Source of the DNA: Georgenia sp. TF02-10
Lineage (GTDB): Bacteria; Actinomycetota; Actinomycetes; Actinomycetales; Actinomycetaceae
DNA: 64,000 nucleotides
Direction of reading: 5' to 3'
Assembly (NCBI RefSeq): GCF_022759505.1
Contig: NZ_CP094289.1
Coordinates: 1,984,001-2,048,000 of the forward strand
Made by a program: the position numbers and the translations under genes. The notes under the pieces were generated by a model that saw nothing but the letters and a program-made list of their open reading frames with translations, made no database searches and was not told the origin of the DNA. Positions 43,082 through 52,570 of this stretch are shown here, piece after piece (position 1 is the first letter of the stretch; each line of letters opens with the position of its first letter).

Positions 43082-44149
43082 CTATTCCCCGGGGTCGCGC
43101 CGCTTCCGCGACGGCTGCACCCGCAGCGGCTCCCCCGGCATTTTCGGGTACTCAGGCGGGTACGGCATGTCCCCCAGGGCGTGCTCGCGCTCGTCCCGCT
43201 CGTACCACTCGAGCACCGGGGTGAGGTCGTGGGCGACGTCGTCGATGCCGGCGTGCAGGTCTCCCAGCTCGGCGAACCGGGCCGGCATGGTCCGCACCGT
43301 GAGGTCGCGGGGATCCACCGCGGGCAGCTCGTCCCAGGTGACCGGCGCCGAGACGGGGGCGTGCGGCAGCGGCCGGACGCTGTAGGCGCTGGCGATGGTC
43401 CGGTCGCGGGCGTTCTGGTTGTAGTCCACGAAGATCGCCTCCCCGCGCTCCTCCTTCCACCACTTGGTGGTCACCTTCCCCGGCAGCCGGCGCTCGAGCT
43501 CGCGGCCGAAGGCGATCGCCGCGTGCCGCACGTCGGTGAAGGTCCACCGCGGCGCGATCCGCACGTACAGGTGGATGCCGCGGTTGCCGGAGGTCTTGGG
43601 GTATGCGGTCCAGCCGAGCTCGGCGAGCACCTCGCGGGCGACAGCGGCGACGGCGACCGCCTCGGCGAACGCGGTCCCGGGCTGGGGGTCGAGGTCGATG
43701 CGCAGCTCGTCGGGGTGGTCCACGTCCGCCCGGCGCACCGGCCAGGGGTGGAAGGTGATGGTGCCCAGGTTGGCGGCCCAGGCGACGGCGGCGAGCTCGG
43801 TGGGGCAGAGCTCGTCGGCGGTGCGGCCGCTGGGGAAGGCGATGCGGGCGGACTCCACCCAGTCCGGCACGCCCTTGGTCGGCAGGCGCTTCTGGAAGAA
43901 GGCGTCGCCGTGCGGGTCGGCCCGGGTGGCCCGCTTGACGTTCTCGTGGACGCCGTCCGGCCAGCGCTCGAGGGTGACCGGCCGCTCGCGCAGGGCGCGG
44001 AGGATGCCGTCCCCGACGGCGAGGTAGTACTCCACCAGTTCGCGCTTGGTGATGCCGACCTCGGCGAAGTACACCTTGTCCGGGTTGGTCACCCGCACGG
44101 TGCGGCCGCCGACGTCGATCTCGAGCGCGGGACTGCGCGACGCTGCCAT
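43082..44149 (-). CDS. LigD-type polymerase (PolDom) for DNA end joining
   Basis: A 355-residue primase-polymerase of the LigD polymerase family, stand-alone rather than fused to ligase and nuclease. Motifs are VRVTNPDKVYFAEVGITKRE, LERWPDGVHENVKRATRADP, DELRIDLDPQPGTAFAEAVA with the catalytic Asp-x-Asp, KTSGNRGIHLYVRIAPRWTF and EAIFVDYNQNARDRTIASAY. It fills gaps with ribo- or deoxynucleotides during nonhomologous end joining. ligC lies downstream on the same strand; no Ku gene is in the window. Confidence 0.93.
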   Translation of the reverse strand: MAASRSPALEIDVGGRTVRVTNPDKVYFAEVGITKRELVEYYLAVGDGILRALRERPVTLERWPDGVHENVKRATRADPHGDAFFQKRLPTKGVPDWVESARIAFPSGRTADELCPTELAAVAWAANLGTITFHPWPVRRADVDHPDELRIDLDPQPGTAFAEAVAVAAVAREVLAELGWTAYPKTSGNRGIHLYVRIAPRWTFTDVRHAAIAFGRELERRLPGKVTTKWWKEERGEAIFVDYNQNARDRTIASAYSVRPLPHAPVSAPVTWDELPAVDPRDLTVRTMPARFAELGDLHAGIDDVAHDLTPVLEWYERDEREHALGDMPYPPEYPKMPGEPLRVQPSRKRRDPGE

Positions 44150-44357
44150 GGCGCGAAACTACCGTGCCGGAGTCGAGCGGGATGGCTCCTGGATGCTCGA
44201 GCAGGCCGGCCATGCCCGCGGGGCGACTGACGAGCGGCACTCCCCGGCCCGCTGGTCGGTCTTGCGCACGGCGCCCGTGCCGTGCGGGCGCCTCGTGCCA
44301 GCCGCAGGTCCTGCCCAGGACAGCAGCCGCCGACCGCCGCTGTGGTAGAAGGTCCAC

Positions 44358-45740
44358 GTGGACCATGACGACCGGGCGGCGGGCGCTCGACGGCGCCCGG
44401 CGTCCTCGAAGACGACGGCAACGATGGTCTGGCGCGAGGGCGTGGTGCGGGGGCTGGGCGCCGCGTGGGAGGGGGCGAAGGAGCTCGAGGTCGAGCTCGC
44501 CGCGCGGCACGGTGACCAGACGCCGAGCAGTGCGGCTGCCGACCCGCTGCCGGTCGGCCCGGCGGCCGCCGACCAGGCGCTGGACGGCCCCGCACCCGCC
44601 GACCAGGCGCCGGTCGGGCCGCCAGCCGCAGACCCGGCGCCGGCCGGCCCAGTGGCAGCCGACCCGGCGTCGCTCGGCCCCGCACCAGACCCGCTCCCGC
44701 CCGGCACCCTCGTCCGCGCCCTGGCCTACCCCGCCCTCGTCGGGACGCCCGCGCCCGGAGACCGGGTGCTGCTCTCCGCCGCCGCCCTGGCCCGCGGCCT
44801 GGGCACCGGCGGGTACGCGATGGTCGTGGCCCTGCCGGACCGCCTGCCGGCAGACCCGCCGCCCGGCCCCGGCCACCTGGTCAAGGCCCGGTACACCCCG
44901 CAGCAGGCCATGGTGCTCGGCGCGGACGAGCAGGAGTCGCCCCACCACGACCTCCTCCGCGACGCGGACGACCTCGCCGGGCTGCCCGTCGTCGTCGCCG
45001 ACCTGCACTCCGCCGTCCCGGCGATCGTCGCCGGGGTCCGCGCCGCCTGGCCCGCCGGCGAGCCGCGGGTCGCCTACGTGATGACCGACGGCGGGGCGCT
45101 GCCCGCCTGGTTCTCCCGCTCCCTGGCCGGGCTGCGCGCCGCCGGGTGGCTCTGCGGTTCGGTGACCGTGGGGCAGGCCTTCGGCGGGGACCACGAGGCG
45201 GTCAGCCTGCACTCCGGGCTGCTCACCGCCCGCCTCGTCCTCGGCGCCGACGTCGTCGTCGTCGCGCAGGGCCCGGGCAACCTGGGCACCGGCACCCGGT
45301 GGGGGTTCTCCGGCACCGTGTGCGGGGACGCCGTCAACGCCGTCGCCACCCTGGGCGGCACGCCGGTGGCGTCCCTGCGGGTGTCCGGGGCGGACCCGCG
45401 GGAGCGGCACCGGGGGGTGTCCCACCACTCCCTCACCGCCTACGGCCGGGTGGCGCTGGCGCCCGCCGACGTCGTCGTGCCGCGCTTCGACGGCGGCGGC
45501 GGGCTGGAGGCCGCGCTGCCGGCGGACCTGCCCGGCCTGGTCCGGGAGCAGGCGGCGCCCCTCGGCGCCCCCACCGGCAAGCACCGGCTGGTGGAGGTCT
45601 CCACCGCCGGGCTGGCCGAGGCGCTGGCGGCGAGCCCGGTGCGGCTGTCGACCATGGGTCGCGGGCTGGCGGCCGACCCGGCGGCGTTCCTGGCGGCCGC
45701 CGTCGCCGGCGTGCACGCCGCCCGGGTGGCCGCCGGCTGA
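44358..45740 (+). CDS. DUF3866 family protein
   Basis: A 460-residue protein of the DUF3866 family, of unknown function. Diagnostic segments are MVWREGVVRGLGAAWEGAKE, GHLVKARYTPQQAMVLGADE followed by QESPHH, VVVADLHSAVPAIVAGVRAA, VVVAQGPGNLGTGTRWGFSG and RERHRGVSHHSLTAYGRVAL. The GTG at 44358 has GAAGG 5 bases upstream; the ATG at 44424 is where family homology begins and is a fair alternative. A ~50-residue Pro/Ala/Asp repeat (VGPxAADxAxxGP type) splits the N-terminal part. Divergent from ligD-pol. Confidence 0.86.
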   Translation: MDHDDRAAGARRRPASSKTTATMVWREGVVRGLGAAWEGAKELEVELAARHGDQTPSSAAADPLPVGPAAADQALDGPAPADQAPVGPPAADPAPAGPVAADPASLGPAPDPLPPGTLVRALAYPALVGTPAPGDRVLLSAAALARGLGTGGYAMVVALPDRLPADPPPGPGHLVKARYTPQQAMVLGADEQESPHHDLLRDADDLAGLPVVVADLHSAVPAIVAGVRAAWPAGEPRVAYVMTDGGALPAWFSRSLAGLRAAGWLCGSVTVGQAFGGDHEAVSLHSGLLTARLVLGADVVVVAQGPGNLGTGTRWGFSGTVCGDAVNAVATLGGTPVASLRVSGADPRERHRGVSHHSLTAYGRVALAPADVVVPRFDGGGGLEAALPADLPGLVREQAAPLGAPTGKHRLVEVSTAGLAEALAASPVRLSTMGRGLAADPAAFLAAAVAGVHAARVAAG

Positions 45741-45768
45741 GCCGCGACGCCGGACCAGACCAGCCGGG

Positions 45769-46209
45769 TCAGTCCCGCGGCTCGTGCAGCGCGACCAGCG
45801 TCGCGAGCCGGCGGGCCTCGGCGCGCGCCCGGTCGCCGTCGGCCCGCTGGATCGCCATGACCGCCAGGGTGTCGCCGTCGGACAGGTCCAGCAGCACCCA
45901 CGGGTTCCCCTCCCCGAAGGTGACCGCGACGATCTCGGCCCAGTCCACCTGCCGGGTGTGGACGAGGTTGCGCACCCGCAGCCCGGTGGGGCCGGGGTCG
46001 GCGCGCACGCTGCCCTGGCGCCAGAGGAACCAGCAGATGAGCGCGGCCAGGGCCGCGGTGCCGGCCTGGTCGCCCAGCCCGAACACCGCCCCGGACAGCG
46101 GCAGCAGCACGATGACCGCCACCGCGCCGAGCACGGTGAGCACGCCGAGCACCCAGGTGACGGTGCGGGCCGCCCGGGCGCGGAACGGGGCGTGCAGGTC
46201 CGCCGTCAT
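45769..46209 (-). CDS. PH domain-containing membrane protein
   Basis: A 146-residue protein with two N-terminal membrane helices (TVTWVLGVLTVLGAVAVIVL and TAALAALICWFLWRQGSV) and a bacterial PH-like beta domain (GLRVRNLVHTRQVDWAEIVA, FGEGNPWVLLDLSDGDTLAV). The start codon overlaps the hisG stop by one base. A protein of this type follows hisG in related actinobacteria, but no link with histidine synthesis is known. Confidence 0.73.
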   Translation of the reverse strand: MTADLHAPFRARAARTVTWVLGVLTVLGAVAVIVLLPLSGAVFGLGDQAGTAALAALICWFLWRQGSVRADPGPTGLRVRNLVHTRQVDWAEIVAVTFGEGNPWVLLDLSDGDTLAVMAIQRADGDRARAEARRLATLVALHEPRD

Positions 46210-47057
46210 CAGATCCGGCAGGCGTGGATGGAGGTGACCAGGATGGCCCGGGCGCCGACGTCGTACAGGTCGTCCATCACCCGGTTGGTCTCGGTGCGCC
46301 GGACCATGGCCCGCACCGCCACCCAGCCGCCGTCGTGCAGCGGGGAGACGGTCGGGGACTCCAGGCCCGGGGTGATCGCGACGGCGGCCTCGACGTGCTC
46401 GACCGGCACGTCGTAGTCCATCAGCACGTACTGGCGGGCCACCAGCACCCCCTGCAGGCGCCGGTCCAGCACGGCCAGCCCGGCGGGCAGGTCCGCCGGG
46501 CCGGGCCGGCGGACCAGGACCGCCTCCGAGCGCAGGATCGGCTCGCCGAAGGTCTCCAGCCCGGCGGCCCGCAGGGTGGTCCCGGTCTCCACCACGTCGG
46601 CGACGAGGTCGGCCACGCCGAGCTGGACGGAGGACTCCACGGCGCCGTCGAGGTGGACGACGGTGGCGTCGACCCCGTGGTCGGCCAGGTAGGCGCCGAC
46701 GAGGACGTCGTAGCTGGTGGCCACGCGCTTGCCGCGGACCTGGTCCAGGTCGGTGATCTCCCCGGCCGGCGCGGCGAAGCGGAAGGTGGAGGTGGCGAAG
46801 CCGAGCGGGCGGTGCTCCACCGCCCGGACCTTGGAGTCCAGCAGCAGGTCCCGGCCGGTGATGCCGGCGTCGACGGTGCCAGAGCCCACGTAGACGGCGA
46901 TGTCGCGGGGGCGGAGGAAGAAGAACTCCACGTCGTTGTCCGGGTCGGCCAGGACGAGCTCGCGCCCGTCCCGGCGCTGGCGGTAGCCGGCCTCGCGGAG
47001 CATCTCGGTGGCCGGCTCGGCGAGCGACCCCTTGTTGGGCACGGCGACACGCAGCAC
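46209..47057 (-). CDS. hisG: ATP phosphoribosyltransferase (long form)
   Basis: A 282-residue enzyme for the first committed step of histidine synthesis: ATP plus PRPP to phosphoribosyl-ATP. Motifs are [53 protein letters not shown], the PRPP loop [20 protein letters not shown] and the regulatory C-terminal domain with [18 protein letters not shown], which binds histidine. The start is a GTG at 47057 with an AGAGAGAG-rich stretch upstream. hisE lies 164 bp upstream. Confidence 0.96.
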   Translation of the reverse strand: MLRVAVPNKGSLAEPATEMLREAGYRQRRDGRELVLADPDNDVEFFFLRPRDIAVYVGSGTVDAGITGRDLLLDSKVRAVEHRPLGFATSTFRFAAPAGEITDLDQVRGKRVATSYDVLVGAYLADHGVDATVVHLDGAVESSVQLGVADLVADVVETGTTLRAAGLETFGEPILRSEAVLVRRPGPADLPAGLAVLDRRLQGVLVARQYVLMDYDVPVEHVEAAVAITPGLESPTVSPLHDGGWVAVRAMVRRTETNRVMDDLYDVGARAILVTSIHACRI

Positions 47058-47221
47058 TTGGTCTCTCTCTTGCTCGGTGGGTGGGGTTGGGGTTGGCGGC
47101 GCTTGTGGCGGGCGGGTGGTGGGCGGTCCGGCCGTCGTCCGGCAGCCGTACGGCAGGCCGGGGGGACGGGGCCGACAGCGGCCGGCGACGGAGGCCGACG
47201 GCGCCCGGGCCGCCGTCGGCG

Positions 47222-47485
47222 TCACAGGTGCCGGTAGACGTCCTCCAGGGTCAGGCCGCGGGCGATCATCATCACCTGCAGGTGGTAGAGCAGCTGGCTG
47301 ATCTCCGCCGCGGCGGCCTCGGCGCTCTCGTGCTCGGCGGCCATCCACACCTCCGCGGCCTCCTCCACGACCTTCTTGCCGATGGCGTGGATCCCGCCGT
47401 CGAGCTCGGCCACCGTCCCCGACCCGGCCGGCCGGGTCTGGGCCTTGTGGGTCAGCTCGGCGAAGAGGGACTCGAAGGACTTCAC
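47222..47485 (-). CDS. hisE: Phosphoribosyl-ATP diphosphatase
   Basis: An 87-residue MazG-fold enzyme for the second step of histidine synthesis, removing pyrophosphate from phosphoribosyl-ATP. Motifs are [40 protein letters not shown] with the metal-binding Glu cluster, and [20 protein letters not shown]. It follows the ribY gene by 9 bp and precedes hisG by 164 bp, so it may share the riboflavin-controlled transcript. Confidence 0.96.
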   Translation of the reverse strand: MKSFESLFAELTHKAQTRPAGSGTVAELDGGIHAIGKKVVEEAAEVWMAAEHESAEAAAAEISQLLYHLQVMMIARGLTLEDVYRHL

Positions 47486-47494
47486 CCGGGCAGC

Positions 47495-48547
47495 CTAGTT
47501 GCTGGCCGCGGGCAGGAACCGCGCCGTCCAGGCGGCTGCGGGGTCGACGTCGCCGGCCAGCAGATCGTGCTCGGCCATGAAGCCGGCCATCCGGGTCCAC
47601 AGCTCCCCGTCCTGGGCGCCGGGCTCGGCCCCGTACAGCGGCGCGGTGGCCTCCAGCGCGGCCAGCGCGGTCTCGCGCTGCTCGGGCCGGGCGAGGTCGG
47701 GCACGTGCGCGGCGGCGTCGTCGACGGCGGCCGCCGGGTCCGCGGCGACGTCGGCCACCCCCCGCAGGGTGGCCGCCACGGCGGCGGCCACGGCGTCCGG
47801 GCGCTCCTCCGCCGTGCTGTCCAGCACGCCCAGGCCCACGCCGACGAGCGGGACGTCGCCGAGCGGGACGGTGCGCACCTCGGTGCCGGCCTGGGCGAAC
47901 CGGACGGCGTCGTTGTTGACGAACCCCATGACCGCGTCGACGTGCCCGGTGGCCAGCGCCGTCTGCTGGGTGTAGCCGATGTGCTCGACGTCGACGTCCT
48001 CCTCGGTCAGGCCGGCGCCGGCGAGCAGGGCGAGCAGGCCGAAGTAGGTCTCCCCGTACGGGCCGGGGATGCCGACGCTGCGGCCGGCGAGGTCGGCCGG
48101 GGCGGTGATGGGCGAGTCCGCCGGCACGATCAGGACCACCGGGTAGTCCTGGTAGAGGGTCGCGACGTCGACCAGCGGCACGCCCTGGGACCGGGCCTGG
48201 AGCATCTCGTCCCCGCCGGCGACGACGAGGTCCTCCTCGCCCTGGGCGACGGCGGTGAACAGGCCCTCGCTCTGGCCGTGGTGGCGCAGGGTCACCTCCA
48301 GGCCGGCGTCGGCGTAGTAGCCGCGCTCGGCGGCGACGTAGAACGGCGCGAACTGGATGTCCGGGACGTAGGTGAGGCCGATCGTCAGCGCCTCGGCGTC
48401 CGCGGGCGGCTCGGTGGTGGGGCTGGCGCTGGTCTCGCCGGCGCCGGCGCCGGGGCGGCCGGCGCCGGTGCAGGCGGTCAGCGCCGCGGCGACGGCGAGG
48501 GCCGCGGCGACGGCGGCCGTGCGGGCGGTCCGGCGGTGCTGGGGCAC
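47495..48547 (-). CDS. ribY: ABC transporter substrate-binding lipoprotein, NMT1/THI5-like (RibY-type)
   Basis: A 350-residue lipoprotein with signal peptide [15 protein letters not shown] and lipobox Cys followed by a Gly/Ser/Thr linker. The NMT1/THI5 fold is visible in [20 protein letters not shown] and [60 protein letters not shown] and [18 protein letters not shown]. Such proteins bind thiamine precursors or, in RibXY systems, riboflavin. The FMN riboswitch at the head of this operon favours riboflavin. The permease is encoded upstream; no ATPase is adjacent. Confidence 0.85.
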   Translation of the reverse strand: MPQHRRTARTAAVAAALAVAAALTACTGAGRPGAGAGETSASPTTEPPADAEALTIGLTYVPDIQFAPFYVAAERGYYADAGLEVTLRHHGQSEGLFTAVAQGEEDLVVAGGDEMLQARSQGVPLVDVATLYQDYPVVLIVPADSPITAPADLAGRSVGIPGPYGETYFGLLALLAGAGLTEEDVDVEHIGYTQQTALATGHVDAVMGFVNNDAVRFAQAGTEVRTVPLGDVPLVGVGLGVLDSTAEERPDAVAAAVAATLRGVADVAADPAAAVDDAAAHVPDLARPEQRETALAALEATAPLYGAEPGAQDGELWTRMAGFMAEHDLLAGDVDPAAAWTARFLPAASN

Positions 48548-48670
48548 GGGGTACTCCTGGGTCGGCGGTGGGTGGTCGGGTGGTGGGGCGGTGGCGGGCG
48601 GGAGGCGGAGTGGTCGGTCGGCTGGCGGGGCTGGTCGGTGGCGGCGGGCGGACGGTGGGCGCCGTCGTCG

Positions 48671-49804
48671 TCAGCGGTCGGCGACGCGGCGCTCGATCGC
48701 GGTCAGCACCCCGTAGATGGCCATCGCCAGCGCGCACAGCACGACGAGGGCGGCGAACAGTCCGGTGGTGTCCAGGCTGTTGCCGCGGGTGGCGAGCAGC
48801 ATGCCCAGGCCCTGGCCGCCCATGACGAACTCCCCGACGACGGCGCCGGTCACCGACAGGGTGAAGCCGTTGCGCAGGCCGGTGAGCACGCTGGGCAGGG
48901 CGAGCGGGAGCTCGATCGCGCGGAGCAGGTCCCACTCCCCAGCGCCGTCGAGCCGGGCGGCGGCCACGACGTCGGGGTCCAGGGTGCGCAGGCCGTGGAC
49001 GGTGGACAGGAGGATGGGGAAGAAGACCAGCAGCGCGCAGAGGAACACGGTGGGCGCCAGGCCGTAGTCGAGCCAGATCACCAGCAGCGGGGCCAGCGCG
49101 ACCGTCGGGATGGCCTGGGAGGCGGCGACCAGCGGCTCCAGGGCGGCCGACGCCCACCGGCTGCGGAAGATGAGGTAGGCCAGCGGCAGGGCGACGGCGG
49201 CCCCGGCCAGGCAGCCGAGCGCCGCCTCGGTGAGGGTGGGCAGGACGTAGCGCCCGAGCCCGCCGGTGGTGACGTCCTCGACCAGGCGCACCGCGACGTC
49301 GCTCGGCGCCGGCAGGGCGTAGGCCGGCACCAGCCCGGAGCGGGCCAGCGCCTCCCAGGCCAGGACGAGGACGACGGCGAGGGTGAGGGCGGCGCCGAGC
49401 CGGCCGCCGGGACGGGAGCCCCGCCGGGTTCCGGCGGCCCGGCGGGACCGGGCGCCCCGGCCGGCGCGGGTGCCCGCGGCGGGCGGGCGGCGGTGGGGCT
49501 CCGGCACGCGGCCGCCGTCGGAACGGTCGCCGGCCCGTGAGCGGCCGCCGTCGGCGGGGCGGTCGCCGGCCCGCGAGGGGTCGGGCCGCGCGGGGTGGCC
49601 AAGTTGCGCAGGTTCGCCGTCCGTGGTGGGGCTGCTGGACTGGGCGGGGTTGTCGCCGTCGTGGGCGCGGTGGACGGTCGGCGCGTGCCGCTGGCCTGCA
49701 GCCAGCCGGTCACCGCCGGCCGCGGTCCGCGGGTAGTCGTCACGACCGGGGTGCGCGCCCGGGCCCGACGCGGGCGGCGTCGTCGACAGGTGCTGGTTGC
49801 CCAC
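48671..49804 (-). CDS. ribX: ABC transporter permease, RibX-type, with long disordered N-terminus
   Basis: A 377-residue protein. Residues ~1-135 are Gly/Arg/Pro/Ser-rich and disordered. Residues ~140-377 are a typical SsuC/ThiX permease with six helices ([40 protein letters not shown]) and the ATPase-contact loop [27 protein letters not shown] lies 5 bases before the GTG at 49804, so the long form appears genuine. It sits directly under an FMN riboswitch and upstream of the ribY gene, which defines a RibXY-type riboflavin importer that must borrow an ATPase. Confidence 0.86.
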   Translation of the reverse strand: MGNQHLSTTPPASGPGAHPGRDDYPRTAAGGDRLAAGQRHAPTVHRAHDGDNPAQSSSPTTDGEPAQLGHPARPDPSRAGDRPADGGRSRAGDRSDGGRVPEPHRRPPAAGTRAGRGARSRRAAGTRRGSRPGGRLGAALTLAVVLVLAWEALARSGLVPAYALPAPSDVAVRLVEDVTTGGLGRYVLPTLTEAALGCLAGAAVALPLAYLIFRSRWASAALEPLVAASQAIPTVALAPLLVIWLDYGLAPTVFLCALLVFFPILLSTVHGLRTLDPDVVAAARLDGAGEWDLLRAIELPLALPSVLTGLRNGFTLSVTGAVVGEFVMGGQGLGMLLATRGNSLDTTGLFAALVVLCALAMAIYGVLTAIERRVADR

Positions 49805-49871
49805 CAGGTCCTCCCGGTCCGTCTCCGACGTGGACCGGGGTCGCCCGGGCGGCGCGGGTGCGCGACCGAGC

Positions 49872-49892
49872 CGGCACGCCAGCGGCGTGCCG
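49872..49892 (-). terminator. Expression-platform hairpin of the FMN riboswitch
   Basis: CGGCACGCC / GGCGTGCCG with a 3-base loop, immediately after the riboswitch P1 stem. It could terminate transcription or compete with P1 pairing; without a T-run, which of these is not settled. Confidence 0.52.
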
Positions 49893-50019
49893 CGTGCTGC
49901 CTCCCATCCGGACTTTCACCGTCGGTCCTGGAGTTCCACCAGGTCAACCGGCACCCCTGCGGGTGCGCGGCTCGCGGACTGTCACCGCCGGTTCGGACTC
50001 TCACCGACCCCGGAGCACG
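49893..50019 (-). promoter_or_regulatory. FMN riboswitch (RFN element)
   Basis: Read leftward, the conserved FMN aptamer is clear: P1 strands CGTGCT... (from 50019) and ...AGCACG (to 49893), the core segments GGTGAGAGTCCGAACCGGCG, GTGACAGTCCGCGAGC, the arm CCTGGTGGAACTCCAGG, and GACCGACGGTGAAAGTCCGG followed by ATGGGAG. It controls the ribX-ribY genes, shutting them when FMN is plentiful. Confidence 0.94.
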
Positions 50020-50074
50020 TTGCTTCGGCGCCATCGTAACGCGCGGGCGGGGGTCGCGGTCCCGGCGGCCGCGG

Positions 50075-51583
50075 TCAGGCCTCCAGCGCCTCCTCCTCCT
50101 CCTTCTCCTGCTTCTCCAGCATCGCCAGCGCGGCGTCGAACTCCGCCTCGATCGCCGGGTTGCGCCGGTGCGTCAGCACCGAGACGACCACGGCGACCAG
50201 GAGGTTGAGGACGAAGCCGGGCACGATCTCGTACAGGTCGAAGATCCCGCCGTCGACGTTCCCCCAGATCCCGACGGCGACGGCGCCGACCACCATGCCG
50301 GCCAGGGCGCCGGCGACGGTGAGGCGGCGCCAGTACAGCGACAGCAGGATGGTCGGGCCGAACGCGGCGCCGAAGCCGGCCCAGGCGAAGGCCACCAGCC
50401 CGAGGATGGTGTCGTTCTGGGTCCACGCCATGGCCGCGGCGACGAGGGAGACCAGCAGCACCGCGCCGCGGCCGAGCAGCACGAGGAACCGGTCGCTGGC
50501 GTTGGAGCGCACCACCATCCGGTAGAGGTCCTCCACCAGCGCCGAGGAGGTGACCAGCAGCTGGGAGGAGACGGTGGACATGATCGCGGCGAGCACCGCG
50601 GCGAGCATGAACCCGGCGAGCAGCGGGTGGAAGAGGATCTGCCCGAGGGCGATGAAGACCGTCTCCGGGTCGTCCAGGGTGAGGCCCTGCTGCTGGAAGT
50701 ACGCCACCCCGACGAGCGCCGTCGCGATGGCGCCGAGGACGGACAGGGCCATCCAGCCGATCCCGATGCGGCGGGCAGAGGTGGCCTCGCGCACCGACCG
50801 GATGGCCATGAACCGGACGATGATGTGCGGCTGGCCGAAGTAGCCCAGGCCCCAGGCGAGGGCGGAGACCACGCCCATGACGGTCGCGGTGCTGGTGGCG
50901 CTGAGCAGCGCGGGGTCCACCTCGCGGACCGAGGCGATCACGCCGCCGGGCCCGCCGGTGGCGGACAGCCCGACGAGCGGGACGGCGATGAGGGCCAGGA
51001 ACATCATCAGGCCCTGCACGAAGTCGGTGTAGGAGACCGCGAGGAACCCGCCGAAGAGGGTGTAGGCGACGGTCACGGCGGCCACGAGGAGCATCCCGTG
51101 GCGGTACTCCATACCGAAGGAGCTCTCGAAGAAGACCCCGCCGGCGACCATGCCGGAGGAGACGTAGAAGGTGAAGAACGTCAGGATGATCAGGCCGGAG
51201 GCGACGCGCAGCAGCCGGGAGCGGTCCTTGAGCCGGTTCTCCAGGAAGCTGGGGATGGTGATGGAGTTGTTCGAGACCTGGGTGTAGCCGCGCAGCCGTG
51301 GGGCGACGAAGCGCCAGTTCAGCCACGCGCCCACGGTCAGCCCGACGGCGATCCAGCCCTCCACCAGGCCGGCGGCGTAGATCGCGCCGGGCAGGCCCAT
51401 GAGCAGCCAGCCCGACATGTCCGACGCGCCGGCGCTCAGTGCGGCGACGGCGGGGCCCAGGTCCCGGCCCCCGAGCATGTAGTCGCCCAGGTCCTTGGTG
51501 CGCCGGTAGGCGTACCAGCCGATCAGGAGCATGCCGCCGAAGTAGACGATCATCGCCACGGCCTGGAATGCCTGGTCGCTCAT
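50075..51583 (-). CDS. putP: Sodium/proline symporter
   Basis: A 502-residue transporter of the sodium:solute symporter family with about 13 helices. PutP-specific segments are LGDYMLGGRDLGPAVAALSA followed by GASDMSGWLLMGLPGAIYAA, WRFVAPRLRGYTQVSNNSIT, TFYVSSGMVAGGVFFESSFG, GGFLAVSYTDFVQGLMMFLA, and AILAAIMSTVSSQLLVTSSA-like VLAAIMSTVSSQLLVTSSA. It imports proline with sodium. An acidic/Lys/Glu tail (MLEKQEKEEEEALEA) ends the protein. It lies between rpe and the FMN riboswitch, the place taken by riboflavin-synthesis genes in many relatives. Confidence 0.94.
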   Translation of the reverse strand: MSDQAFQAVAMIVYFGGMLLIGWYAYRRTKDLGDYMLGGRDLGPAVAALSAGASDMSGWLLMGLPGAIYAAGLVEGWIAVGLTVGAWLNWRFVAPRLRGYTQVSNNSITIPSFLENRLKDRSRLLRVASGLIILTFFTFYVSSGMVAGGVFFESSFGMEYRHGMLLVAAVTVAYTLFGGFLAVSYTDFVQGLMMFLALIAVPLVGLSATGGPGGVIASVREVDPALLSATSTATVMGVVSALAWGLGYFGQPHIIVRFMAIRSVREATSARRIGIGWMALSVLGAIATALVGVAYFQQQGLTLDDPETVFIALGQILFHPLLAGFMLAAVLAAIMSTVSSQLLVTSSALVEDLYRMVVRSNASDRFLVLLGRGAVLLVSLVAAAMAWTQNDTILGLVAFAWAGFGAAFGPTILLSLYWRRLTVAGALAGMVVGAVAVGIWGNVDGGIFDLYEIVPGFVLNLLVAVVVSVLTHRRNPAIEAEFDAALAMLEKQEKEEEEALEA

Positions 51584-51670
51584 GGTGGTCCTCCTCGGGA
51601 CGGATGGCGGCCGAGGCTACCTGCCGCTGCGCGGTCAGGACATGTTCCCTGGTCGGCGGACCGGCCGAGG

Positions 51671-51751
51671 GCAGGACTGACCGGGCAGGACGGGTGGGCA
51701 GGACTGACCGGGCAGGACGGGTGGGCAGGACTGATCACGCAGGACGGGTGG
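51671..51751. repeat. Three 27-bp tandem repeats
   Basis: Three head-to-tail copies of a 27-bp unit starting GCAGGACTGACCGGGCAGGA (51671, 51698, 51725); the first two are identical and the third has three changes. They occupy the putP-rpe spacer (51584-51788), where no gene is seen. Confidence 0.95.
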
Positions 51752-51788
51752 GCCAACCAAGGGTGGGCCGGGTCCGGCCCCCGCCGGG

Positions 51789-52454
51789 TCAGTGCCGGTG
51801 GGCCTGGGCGGCGAGCTCGCGCAGCGCGTCCACCTCGGCGGCAGCGTCGTCGGCCTTGTACACCGCCGAGCCGGCCACGAACACGTTTGCACCCGCGTCG
51901 GCGGCCCGCTCGATGGTGGCGCGGGACACGCCGCCGTCGACCTGGACCCACACGTCCAGCCCGGCGGCGCTGATGGCCCGGCGGGCGCGGGTGATCTTGG
52001 GCAGCATGGCGTCCAGGAAGGGCTGGCCGCCGAACCCGGGCTCGACAGTCATGACGAGCAGCATGTCGAGCTCCGGCAGGAGGTCTAGGTACGGCTCGAC
52101 CGGCGTCGCCGGCCGCAGCGCCAGCCCGGCGCGGGCGCCCTGGTTGCGCAGCTCGCGGGCCAGCCGCACCGGGGCGACGGCGGCCTCGGCGTGGAAGGTG
52201 ACCGAGGCGCAGCCCGCCTCGGCGTAGGCCGGCGCCCACCGGTCGGGGTCCTCGATCATCAGGTGGGCGTCCACCGGGACGGGGCTGGTCCGCAGGATCG
52301 ACTCGACCACCGGCAGGCCGAGGGTGAGGTTGGGCACGAAGTGGTTGTCCATGACGTCCACGTGGGCGTAGTCCGCGCCGGCGATCTTCGCCAGCTCCCC
52401 GCGCAGGTCCGCGAAGTCGGAGTTGAGGATGCTCGGCGCGATCAGGATGCTCAC
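51789..52454 (-). CDS. rpe: Ribulose-phosphate 3-epimerase
   Basis: A 221-residue TIM-barrel enzyme of the pentose-phosphate pathway interconverting ribulose-5-phosphate and xylulose-5-phosphate. Motifs are [40 protein letters not shown] with metal-binding His/Asp, [59 protein letters not shown]. The start is a GTG at 52454. In many actinobacteria it directly follows rsmB; here 3 kb of toxin-antitoxin and IS sequence separates them. Confidence 0.96.
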   Translation of the reverse strand: MSILIAPSILNSDFADLRGELAKIAGADYAHVDVMDNHFVPNLTLGLPVVESILRTSPVPVDAHLMIEDPDRWAPAYAEAGCASVTFHAEAAVAPVRLARELRNQGARAGLALRPATPVEPYLDLLPELDMLLVMTVEPGFGGQPFLDAMLPKITRARRAISAAGLDVWVQVDGGVSRATIERAADAGANVFVAGSAVYKADDAAAEVDALRELAAQAHRH

Positions 52455-52570
52455 CGGGGCAGCGTAGCGAGGCCGGTGGGCGGGGCCGGGACGCGCTGCG
52501 GGCTCTGCTGGCGCAGGTTCGGGAACCACTCGCCGTCGTGTTGCTCCGCGGAGGACTGTCAGGTCCGGGT

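Noticed and set aside
48548-48670. G-rich plus strand suggesting quadruplexes between ribX and ribY
   Set aside because: Transcription is leftward, so the RNA is C-rich. The runs are short and irregular, so no functional claim is made.
52515-52530. Palindrome GGTTCGGGAACC upstream of rpe as an SOS box
   Set aside because: It is a short palindrome that lacks the TCGAAC-N4-GTTCGA arrangement.
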